From Klebsiella pneumoniae (lineage in GTDB: Bacteria; Pseudomonadota; Gammaproteobacteria; Steroidobacterales; Steroidobacteraceae), in contig CAMCBU010000001.1 in the NCBI GenBank assembly GCA_945873095.1, forward strand, positions 1 through 64,000: a stretch of DNA of 64,000 bases, read 5' to 3'. Position 1 is the first letter of the stretch. Each line of letters starts with the position of its first letter. This document shows, piece by piece, positions 7,524-14,545 of this stretch. The notes under the pieces were generated by a model. That model saw only the letters and a list, made by a program, of their open reading frames with translations. It searched no databases and was not told the DNA's origin. Position numbers and translations under genes: made by a program.

Positions 7524-8753
7524 ATGTCCATGCATCGTCTCAAGCACTGGATCGTCGCAGCCGGGATCGCGGCAGCATTCGCTCCCGCGGCGTACGCCCA
7601 AAAAGAGGCAGCCGCCAAAGGCCCCTCCATCAGCAAGGCGGTCGCCAAGCAAGTCAAGGCAGCCCAAGACGCCATCAAAAAAGAGCAATGGGCGGATTGC
7701 ATCGCGGCACTGCGAGCCACCGAGGCGGTGGCTGACAAGCCACCGTACGACGTTTTCGCAGTCGCTGAATTGGTCGGTTTTTGTGCTGCGCGCAATGGCG
7801 ATACCGCCGGTGCCGAGGCCGCGTTTTCGAAGGGTCTCGAGGCGGGTTTTCTCGATGATGCGAATCGACTGATTCGCTACAAGCAGTTGCTGCAGCTGAA
7901 TTACAACTTGAAGGCATACGAGCGCGCGGCCGGCTTCGGCGAACAGGCCATCGCTGCGGGCAACACCGAAGAGCCCGTGGCGCTGCTCACCGCGCAGTCG
8001 TATTACCTCCTCAACGATTTCAAGCGTACGACGGGCTTCATCGACAAGTGGTTGGTATCGTTGCAGTCACGAGCGGAAAAGCCTGCCGAAATTGCCTTGC
8101 AGCTGTACGTCAGCTCCTGCTCGAAGCAGGATGACGACACCTGCATCCTCAAAGCACTCGAGAAGCAACTCGAATTCCATCCGCGGCCGGAGACCCCGGG
8201 CAACGTCACGCTCGTGTTGTTGCGCAACGCCGTCGAGGCGAACACGCTGAACGTGTTCCGCTACGCGTTTGAAGCCGGTGGCATGCGCCGCGGCGAGGAT
8301 TACGCCGAGATGGCGCAGCTGTCGATCGAGAAAGGTTTTCCGGGCGAAGCTCTGGCCGTGGTCGAGGCTGGTATCGCAGCCAACGTATTCAACACGCCGG
8401 CTTTGACGGATCTCAGCAAACGGCTACTGGCCTCGGCCAAAACGCAGGTCGCAGCCGACAAGCCGACGCTCGCCAAGCAAGACAGCGATGCGGCCGCGCG
8501 TAAAAACGGTGAAATCGACGTGCGTATCGGCCAGGCGTACTTGAGCTACAACGAGTACGCCAAGGCGGTCACCAGCATCGAGCGCGGCATCGCCAAGGGC
8601 GGTGTGCGCAACGCCAACGAGACGCAGTTGACCTTGGGAATTGCGCGGCTCAAGGCCGGCAATAAGGACGCTGCCAAGGAGGCATTTGCCGCCGTTCAGG
8701 GCGATCAGACCTTGAAGGACCTCGCGCGCCTCTGGATGCTGCGGACGCGCTGA
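7524..8753 (+). CDS. Exported tetratricopeptide-repeat-type protein, copy 2
   Basis: Paralogue of the preceding gene, 409 residues. It has a signal peptide ending near AAYAQ, then helical repeats; diagnostic shared stretches are WADCIAALRATE, ELVGFCAARNGD, LLTAQSYYLLND and the terminal LWMLRTR. ATG 7524 follows AGAGGTG by six bases; a GTG at 7515 lies inside that site and is less likely. Two Cys (in SSCSKQDDDTC) match a similar pair in copy 1 (TACMKLKDEAC), so a conserved periplasmic disulfide is possible. The stop codon shares the palindrome TGATCA with the stop of the convergent next gene. Confidence 0.75.
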   Translation: MSMHRLKHWIVAAGIAAAFAPAAYAQKEAAAKGPSISKAVAKQVKAAQDAIKKEQWADCIAALRATEAVADKPPYDVFAVAELVGFCAARNGDTAGAEAAFSKGLEAGFLDDANRLIRYKQLLQLNYNLKAYERAAGFGEQAIAAGNTEEPVALLTAQSYYLLNDFKRTTGFIDKWLVSLQSRAEKPAEIALQLYVSSCSKQDDDTCILKALEKQLEFHPRPETPGNVTLVLLRNAVEANTLNVFRYAFEAGGMRRGEDYAEMAQLSIEKGFPGEALAVVEAGIAANVFNTPALTDLSKRLLASAKTQVAADKPTLAKQDSDAAARKNGEIDVRIGQAYLSYNEYAKAVTSIERGIAKGGVRNANETQLTLGIARLKAGNKDAAKEAFAAVQGDQTLKDLARLWMLRTR

Positions 8754-9122
8754 TCAGCTCTCGACCGCGGCGACCGGGTCATCCTCGGCGCCGCGGTGCG
8801 TGCTGCGCATCACTTCGTCCAGTTCGGCGTGCACCGAACGCATCATGCGATCGACGAACGCCTTGCGGCGCGTGTCGCGCTGTAGCGCAGATTTCGGATC
8901 GGGTCGCCATGCATCGACCTCACTCGCTTTCAGCACGCTTTTTTTAGCCAGCAGCCTCTCGACGGTATCGAGACGATCCCGAGTAACGGAGAGCTCCTCC
9001 ATCAACGTGACCGTCATCCACAATAATTTGTCGATGGCCGGATCGCTGAAGTACTGAGGCTTCTTGCCCTTGGCTACACGCGCGATACGCGGCGCGCTTT
9101 TGGCGGGTTTGCGGGTGGTCAT
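8754..9122 (-). CDS. Small DPAID-motif protein, copy 1 (unknown function)
   Basis: A 122-residue protein of no family I recognise. Its middle, KKPQYFSDPAIDKLL, followed by an amphipathic helix with LSVTRDRLDTVERLL, matches the 114-residue protein on the other side of the methyltransferase gene. The N-terminus is basic (KPAKSAPRIARVAKGKK) and the C-terminus acidic. There is no signal peptide or membrane segment. Its ATG overlaps the methyltransferase stop by four bases, so it is translationally coupled and last in a six-gene operon. A coiled-coil partner or adaptor of the methyltransferase is a reasonable guess. Confidence 0.75.
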   Translation of the reverse strand: MTTRKPAKSAPRIARVAKGKKPQYFSDPAIDKLLWMTVTLMEELSVTRDRLDTVERLLAKKSVLKASEVDAWRPDPKSALQRDTRRKAFVDRMMRSVHAELDEVMRSTHRGAEDDPVAAVES

Positions 9123-10276
9123 CCAACTGCTCCGTGCTTACGAGCGACCAAAATATTCCAGACGAAGTGCTCGGTGTAGTTCATCTGCGCGACGTCCATC
9201 TGCGGTACGAATTCCTCGAGTGCGACTTCCTCACTGGAAAAGCCAGCGCGACGCGCTTCTGCGGGTAGATCGATGCGGGTCATGTACCGACTGAACGTCT
9301 CGTTGTTGTTGTAGGACTCCCAGTTGTGCATGAATTGCTCGATCGGTGTGCGACCACGCGGAATCTCGAGATGCAGCATCAATCCGCCCGGTTTCAGCAA
9401 CCGTCGGCACTCCGCCAGGATGCGGACGAGCGCTGACTTGGAGGTCTCGTGCAACACGATATGCGACATCACGAGGTCGAAGCTTGCGTCATCGAAGTCG
9501 GTACGCTCGGCATTCTGTTGGCTGAAGTGGATTTTGGCCCCGAGCGCCTCCGCGCGGGCATGCGCATAGCGCAGCACCGGTGCACCGACATCGATACCGT
9601 GCACTTCGGCTTTCGGAAAGGCTTTGGCCCAAACCACGGTGCTGTTACCGATCGCGCAACCGAGATCGAGCATTCGCTTTGGCTGCTGCGTCGGATGCCG
9701 CTCGCGCAGGTAGGTGAGCAGCGTATTGCCCATCAAATCGTTCTCGGCACCGAGGGCACCGCCCATGTAAAGGTTGATGCCTTTGTCGTAGATGGCGCCG
9801 GCGGCAACGTCATCCGATGTGAAGTCGGTGTGGTAGCCACCCGGTTGCAGATGGATATCCGCAGCGGCGTGGTAGCGCGGCACCGTCAGCGCTGCGTCAA
9901 GACGTAGCGAACCGCGCTTGCGCGTCTTGCTACCGGCGAGCGCTTTGGAGCGCGCGCGGTTGATCAGCTTCGACCATTCCCGTTCGGTGGGATCGATGAC
10001 CGACTCCCACAGCAGTTCTTGGCTGCGACGCTGCAACGCGCTCCAGAACTGGTAGTAGGGCTCGCGCGTCATCCACTCGCGGATCTCCTGCTCATCGGCG
10101 GGGGCTCGACCGTGCTCGGCGATGAAGCGCGGCGCAACCCGTCGCTCGAACAGTTGGTAATTGCCAGGCATCACCCGCCCGGAGAGGTGGCCGCGCAAGG
10201 CACCGACAAAATCTTGTCGCGCTTGCTCGTCGTGCTGCGGCGTCGGTAGCAACGCATGCTGCTTGAACGCCTTCAT
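9119..10276 (-). CDS. Class I SAM-dependent methyltransferase with long N-terminal extension
   Basis: A 385-residue cytosolic protein. The Rossmann methyltransferase domain starts near residue 195 with motif I LDLGCAIGNST, then VHGIDVGAP (acidic end of strand 2), FDDASFDLVMSHIVLHE (motif III region) and LLKPGGLMLHLEIP. About 190 residues precede it and include YYQFWSALQRRSQELLWESV and a basic KTRKRGSLRL patch; I do not recognise that domain. Both neighbours overlap it by four bases and encode related small proteins. The acceptor is unknown; a catabolic small molecule fits the operon of CoA-transferase, hydrolase and VOC protein. Confidence 0.85.
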   Translation of the reverse strand: MKAFKQHALLPTPQHDEQARQDFVGALRGHLSGRVMPGNYQLFERRVAPRFIAEHGRAPADEQEIREWMTREPYYQFWSALQRRSQELLWESVIDPTEREWSKLINRARSKALAGSKTRKRGSLRLDAALTVPRYHAAADIHLQPGGYHTDFTSDDVAAGAIYDKGINLYMGGALGAENDLMGNTLLTYLRERHPTQQPKRMLDLGCAIGNSTVVWAKAFPKAEVHGIDVGAPVLRYAHARAEALGAKIHFSQQNAERTDFDDASFDLVMSHIVLHETSKSALVRILAECRRLLKPGGLMLHLEIPRGRTPIEQFMHNWESYNNNETFSRYMTRIDLPAEARRAGFSSEEVALEEFVPQMDVAQMNYTEHFVWNILVARKHGAVG

Positions 10277-10617
10277 GCCGATCGACCGCCGTGCTCGCGG
10301 CTACGGTTGCCGCGTGTGATCCGATCGTCGCGAAATTCGCGGAACGGTCGCAGCAGGCGCTGCACTAGGTCCGCGCGACGGGCTTGCCGCTCGGTCTCGA
10401 CGAGGTCGCTGGGTTGGTAGGTGTCGATCTCTGCGCGCGTCATACCGAGACGCTCTTGCAAGAGACGCTCGAGGGTGTCGATACGATCGAAGGCCACCGC
10501 CAGTTCGGTGCCGAGGATGACGTAGCCGTCATACAACTGGTCAATCGCAGGATCAGCGAAAACCTGCGGCCGATGCCCCTTGGGGAATTCCGGTGGTGGG
10601 TGGATCGGGTCGGTCAT
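10273..10617 (-). CDS. Small DPAID-motif protein, copy 2 (unknown function)
   Basis: A 114-residue relative of the protein at 8754-9122. Shared signature: KGxxPQxFxDPAIDxL, then an amphipathic helix with ELxVxxDRxDTxERLL (here ELAVAFDRIDTLERLL), then a D-x-(Y/W)-x-P segment and a basic C-terminal half. ATG 10617 lies two bases after the stop of the VOC gene; a longer upstream frame would run into that gene and is rejected. The stop overlaps the methyltransferase start by four bases. The presence of two diverged copies suggests a heteromeric complex with the methyltransferase, which is inference. Confidence 0.75.
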   Translation of the reverse strand: MTDPIHPPPEFPKGHRPQVFADPAIDQLYDGYVILGTELAVAFDRIDTLERLLQERLGMTRAEIDTYQPSDLVETERQARRADLVQRLLRPFREFRDDRITRGNRSREHGGRSA

Positions 10618-10619
10618 GT

Positions 10620-11510
10620 TCACGCCTCGATGATTTCGATCCATTCCCCGGCTGGACCCACGCACACACCGGCGCGACGCCCGTAGTAGGGCGCTTGCGG
10701 CAGCGCCCGCGGTGCGGCGAGCCACGTCAGCCCGGTCGGCCACGCAGCGACCGTGAACGACACCATGGAAATCGCCGGTGGGAGTTCACCCTGCAAGGCA
10801 AGCCGTGGCAAGGTGCCAGGCGGCATACGGTCCGCCTCGATGAACGACTGACCTTGCAGCGTCAACGCGGCCAGATCATGCCGTGCATCGTCCGGGAGTC
10901 CGTGGGCGCGCGAGATCACCGAGATGACCGACGGTACGACGGTCGCCGGGGCGACACCGAAATGACGCGCATAGAAATCGTTGATCGCAGCGCAGGACTC
11001 GCCCCCCAAGATCACTATGAAAACGCGATCGACGTAGTGCTTGGGATCTGGCGTATCGAACTCGGGCAGCTTTTCTTTGAAGGAGGTGAGGTAGATCGAC
11101 TCCTTCGCCGGCCCAAGCGCCTGCATGGCACGGATCTTGTCGGAAAACGACAGGTCAGCCGGTGGGCCGATGATATCGAACGGCGAGCCGCCCAAGCGCG
11201 CCGCAATGCCATCGGTGTCTTGCACCATGAACTCGGCCGCGTTCCAACCCATGTGACGAAAGGCGACGTAATCGTGATGCGGGCGACTCTCCACGAAGCG
11301 CAGAAACGTTTGACCATCACCGCCCGGCAACATCAGGGCATAGCGGCGTCCGGCGAGCTGCGGCAGGTTCCACAGCGCGGCCTGTGCAGGCGATAGGCGA
11401 CCGTGATCGACCAACTGATAGCCGAGGTGCAGGTGATACGAATCGATCATGTGCTGCAACTCGGGCGCGGCGATCGTCACGCACGAAATCGGTCCTAAAG
11501 TACTGCTCAT
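10620..11510 (-). CDS. Two-domain VOC (glyoxalase/dioxygenase-fold) protein
   Basis: A 296-residue protein with two vicinal-oxygen-chelate halves (about 5-125 and 140-296). It has recognisable VOC ends such as APYYGRRAGVCVGPAGEWIEIIE but no full extradiol dioxygenase signature. It is paralogous to the gene at 47981-48895, sharing IGPPA...AMQALGPA and PPY(Y/F)GRRAGV. VOC proteins act as metal-dependent lyases, isomerases or dioxygenases, or as binding proteins; the exact reaction cannot be told. It is coupled to the hydrolase gene by a 4-base overlap. Confidence 0.8.
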   Translation of the reverse strand: MSSTLGPISCVTIAAPELQHMIDSYHLHLGYQLVDHGRLSPAQAALWNLPQLAGRRYALMLPGGDGQTFLRFVESRPHHDYVAFRHMGWNAAEFMVQDTDGIAARLGGSPFDIIGPPADLSFSDKIRAMQALGPAKESIYLTSFKEKLPEFDTPDPKHYVDRVFIVILGGESCAAINDFYARHFGVAPATVVPSVISVISRAHGLPDDARHDLAALTLQGQSFIEADRMPPGTLPRLALQGELPPAISMVSFTVAAWPTGLTWLAAPRALPQAPYYGRRAGVCVGPAGEWIEIIEA

Positions 11511-12151
11511 CGGGGAAGACTCCGCAGGTAATCGAGCACATCAGCCAAGGCGGCCACTTCGGCGTACTTGGCCTGCAAGTCGAACAGGTTAGCCTCATGG
11601 GGACCCGGGGCGCGATCACCCACGGCTTCACGCACCACGACGGGGACGAAGCCGTGCTGGCAACAATCGACCGTGCTCGCGCGAACGCAGCCGCTCGTGG
11701 AGAGTCCGGCGATGAGAACCGTGTCTACCTGCAACGCCGTCAGTGTCGAGGCGAGCGATGTGCCGAAGAAGGCACTCGCATATTGCTTTGAGATGACGGT
11801 CTCGCCGGCAACCGGCTCGAGACCCTCTGCGAACGCCGCAAGATCCGGGTGCGCACCGGCTTCGAAGCAGGCCAGTGCCGGCACCTTGCGAAAGAACACG
11901 CCGCCATCGCGACCACCCGGCTGATAGACCACGTTGGTATGAATAATCGGGATACCCGCCGCGCGTGCACCGTTGAGCAGCGTGACGCAATCGGCCCGCG
12001 CCTGCTCGACGCCGGCATACAGCGGTGAGCCCGCCACGAGGTAGGCACGGACGAAGTCGATCACCAACAGAGCGGGACGACGCCCCGGCGTGAGCCGCTG
12101 CCCGAAGCCGCCGCGCGCGTAATTGTCTTGTAACGATTCACCCGTGGTCAT
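11507..12151 (-). CDS. Isochorismatase-like cysteine hydrolase
   Basis: A 214-residue cytosolic hydrolase of the superfamily that includes N-carbamoylsarcosine amidase, maleamate amidase and nicotinamidase. The catalytic Asp is in ALLVIDFVRAY, the Lys in ISKQYASAFFGT and the nucleophilic Cys in GLSTSGCVRAS, so the Asp-Lys-Cys triad is intact. ATG 12151 overlaps the CoA-transferase stop by one base; the longer frame upstream belongs to that gene's region. The gene divergent from this operon leads to a second member of the family (18677-19306) next to hyuAB. Amide or ureido cleavage in a degradation pathway is the likely role. Confidence 0.87.
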   Translation of the reverse strand: MTTGESLQDNYARGGFGQRLTPGRRPALLVIDFVRAYLVAGSPLYAGVEQARADCVTLLNGARAAGIPIIHTNVVYQPGGRDGGVFFRKVPALACFEAGAHPDLAAFAEGLEPVAGETVISKQYASAFFGTSLASTLTALQVDTVLIAGLSTSGCVRASTVDCCQHGFVPVVVREAVGDRAPGPHEANLFDLQAKYAEVAALADVLDYLRSLPR

Positions 12152-13365
12152 CAGATGACCTTCGCGGCACGCAATTGCGCGAGTCGTTCGGCGGTGTAAC
12201 CGAGCAACTTCGTATACACGGCATCGTTGTGTTGACCGAGCTCGGTCGGCGCGGGTGTGCGAATACTGCCCGGTGTCTCGGAGAACTTCGGCACGGTATT
12301 CTGCATGCGCAGCTCGCCGAAATACGGGTGCTGCGTCGTCACGATCGCATCGCGCGCCTTGAAGTGCGGATCTTCGAGCATCTCGGGCGCACGGTAGATC
12401 TGGCCGGCTGGCACACCAAACTGATCCATCAATTCCAACACCCGCTTCGTGTTCATCGTCGAAGTCCACGCCTCGATTAAGCCATCGAGCAGTTTCTGAT
12501 TGGCGCCGCGGGCTTGATGATTGACGAAGCGCGCGTCTTTCGGCCACTCGTTCTGACCCATGGCTTCGCAGAGGCGACCGAAGACCGTATCTTGATTGGC
12601 TGCAATCAGGACCAGTCCGTCGCTGGTTTTGTAGACGTTCGAGGGCGCGACGTTCGGCAAGATCGCACCGGTACGCTCGCGGATGTGACCCGTCTTGTCG
12701 TATTCGGTGATCAAAGATTCCATCATCGCAAGCACCGCCTCGTACAAGGCGGAATCGACCACCTGACCGCGACCGGTTTTTTCACGATAGTGCAGGGCGG
12801 CGAGTGCGCCCAAGCACGCGAACGTGGCAGCCAACTCATCGCCGATACTGATGCCCATGCGCGAGGGCGGCGTGGACGGATCGCCGCAGACATAGCGCAG
12901 GCCGCCCATCGCTTCACCGACAGCGCCGAAACCGGCGCGGTGTGAATACGGTCCGTTTTGGCCATAACCGGATACGCGGATCATGATCAAACGCGGATTG
13001 ATCTTGCTCAGCTCATCGTAGCCGCAATTCCATTTTTCCATCGTGCCGGGGCGAAAGTTTTCGAGCACGAAATCGGCGTCCTTGACCAACTCTTTCAAAA
13101 TTCGTTGGCCTTCTTCCTGACGCATGTCCAGCGTGATGGCCTGCTTGTTGCGGGCGACGACGGGCCACCAGAGCGAGGGTTCACCGGCCTTCTGGCGTCC
13201 CCACACGCGCAACGGATCGCCTTGACCCGGCGGCTCGATCTTGATGACCTCAGCGCCCAAGTCGCCGAGCAACTGACCGCAGAAAGGGCCGGCTAACAAC
13301 GTGCCCAACTCCAGCACGCGAAGATCGGCAAGGGGGCCACGCTTGAAATTCGGTTCGGCGGTCAT
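12151..13365 (-). CDS. CaiB/BaiF-type (family III) CoA-transferase
   Basis: Moves CoA between carboxylic acids. The 404-residue product starts with LRVLELGTLLAGPFCGQLLGDLGAEVIKIEPP and contains the family Asp region in DLVIVDADFVLENFRPG-type context (seen as KDADFVLENFRPGTMEKW) and a catalytic-type PYSHRAGFGAVGEAMGG. ATG 13365 is chosen at the conserved N-terminus; an in-frame extension to 13560 would cross the divergent promoter region and the start of the lyase gene. It is first in a six-gene minus operon. Succinyl-CoA or acetyl-CoA as donor is typical; the acceptor is unknown. Confidence 0.92.
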   Translation of the reverse strand: MTAEPNFKRGPLADLRVLELGTLLAGPFCGQLLGDLGAEVIKIEPPGQGDPLRVWGRQKAGEPSLWWPVVARNKQAITLDMRQEEGQRILKELVKDADFVLENFRPGTMEKWNCGYDELSKINPRLIMIRVSGYGQNGPYSHRAGFGAVGEAMGGLRYVCGDPSTPPSRMGISIGDELAATFACLGALAALHYREKTGRGQVVDSALYEAVLAMMESLITEYDKTGHIRERTGAILPNVAPSNVYKTSDGLVLIAANQDTVFGRLCEAMGQNEWPKDARFVNHQARGANQKLLDGLIEAWTSTMNTKRVLELMDQFGVPAGQIYRAPEMLEDPHFKARDAIVTTQHPYFGELRMQNTVPKFSETPGSIRTPAPTELGQHNDAVYTKLLGYTAERLAQLRAAKVI

Positions 13366-13523
13366 GATCGGCAATACCTCGGCGGTCGAAGGGTTCGAAT
13401 GAGCACAAATGCCACGGGGTTTGTACCGAGTGACGTTTGTCCGGTCAAGGATGCCTCGACGACCACACACGAGGCGGTTAACGGGGTTAGAATGCGGCGC
13501 GGAGTCGACAGCATGGAGGTCCG
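13366..13523. promoter_or_regulatory. Divergent promoter region of the catabolic divergon
   Basis: A 158-bp gap separates the divergent CoA-transferase and lyase genes, so both operons must start here. TAGAAT at 13488-13493 could be a -10 box for the plus-strand operon, but no good -35 is seen at 16-18 bases. GGAGG just before the lyase ATG is its ribosome-binding site. No regulator gene adjoins this gap. Confidence 0.45.
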
Positions 13524-14438
13524 ATGTCGCGCACGATCGAAATCGTGGAAGTTGGCCCACGCGATGGACTGCAGAGCGAGCCCGGCGTCATGCCGACGGC
13601 GGCCAAGATCGAATTCATCGAACGCCTGATCGATGCGGGTCTGCGACGTCTCGAAGTCACCAGCTTCGTCAATCCCAAGAAGGTCCCGCAGATGGCCGAT
13701 GCCGAGCAGGTGCTCGCCGGTCTGACGAAACGCGCCGACGTCCGTTATGTCGGACTCGTGCTCAATCACAAAGGCTTCGAGCGTGCCGTGGCCGCTGGCT
13801 GCAACGAAATCGGTATGGCGGTGGTCGCAAGCGACACGTTCAACCGCCGTAACCAAGGCGTGGGTACCGATGAGTCGATCGCTGCTTGGCTCGCGATCGC
13901 CAGCGAGGCGCATGCCGTCGGGGTTCGCCCGCAAGTGACGGTATCGGCCGCTTTCGGCTGCCCTTTTGAAGGTGAGATTGCCGTCGATCGCGTGATCGAC
14001 GTGGCCAAGCGCGTGGCCGAAGCAAATCCGTATGAGATCGCCTTCGCCGACACCATCGGTGTGGGTGTGCCATCGCAGGTCACCGAGATTCTCACGCGCG
14101 CCGCCGAGGCGCTGCCTGGCGTGCGCCTACGCGCGCACTTCCACAACACTCGCAACACCGGGCTAGCCAACGCTTACGCCGCCGTCGCGGCAGGTGTATC
14201 GGCACTCGACTCGAGCGCAGGGGGCATCGGTGGTTGTCCGTTCGCACCGGCGGCGACCGGCAACATCCCGACGGAAGATCTCGTCTACATGCTGCAACGC
14301 ATGGGTGTGTCGACGGGCATCGATCTGGACGAACTGCTCGCGACGAGCGAGTGGTTGCAACAGACTCTCGGGCGCAGCGTGCCTGGCATGTTGCTCAAGG
14401 CCGGACGATTCCCGAAATCGTCGGCGCAAGCGGCGTGA
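13524..14438 (+). CDS. HMG-CoA-lyase-like acyl-CoA lyase
   Basis: A TIM-barrel, divalent-metal lyase that cleaves 3-hydroxyacyl-CoA thioesters by retro-aldol reaction, 304 residues. Key parts are EVGPRDGLQSE (catalytic Arg-Asp), EVTSFVNPK, the metal-binding RAHFHNTRNTGLANAYAA (the usual HCHDTYGQ replaced by HFHNTRNT) and GGIGGCPFAPAATGN with the active-site Cys, then PTEDLVYML. The altered histidine motif is found in bacterial relatives whose substrate need not be HMG-CoA. Divergent from a CoA-transferase gene, which suggests the pair activates and then splits a branched hydroxy acid. Confidence 0.88.
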   Translation: MSRTIEIVEVGPRDGLQSEPGVMPTAAKIEFIERLIDAGLRRLEVTSFVNPKKVPQMADAEQVLAGLTKRADVRYVGLVLNHKGFERAVAAGCNEIGMAVVASDTFNRRNQGVGTDESIAAWLAIASEAHAVGVRPQVTVSAAFGCPFEGEIAVDRVIDVAKRVAEANPYEIAFADTIGVGVPSQVTEILTRAAEALPGVRLRAHFHNTRNTGLANAYAAVAAGVSALDSSAGGIGGCPFAPAATGNIPTEDLVYMLQRMGVSTGIDLDELLATSEWLQQTLGRSVPGMLLKAGRFPKSSAQAA

Positions 14439-14487
14439 CCGTTCAACGGTTGATGTCGCGCATGGAACGGATTGCAGAGCATGGGGT

Positions 14488-14515
14488 GAGGCCGGATACT
14501 TCGGCCTCTTTGTTT
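14488..14515 (+). terminator. Probable intrinsic terminator after the lyase gene
   Basis: A 7-bp GC-rich stem (14488-14494 with 14502-14508) with a short loop is followed by a T-rich stretch (14509-14515, interrupted by one G). It lies 50 bases after the lyase stop and 31 bases before hyuA, so it probably trims rather than fully separates the two transcripts. Confidence 0.65.
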
Positions 14516-14545
14516 CACCACGGATAGCGAGCCCAAGGGGGGCGC

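Noticed and set aside
13391-13400. GGTTCGAAT resembling a tRNA T-loop
   Set aside because: No acceptor, D-arm or anticodon stem can be folded around it.
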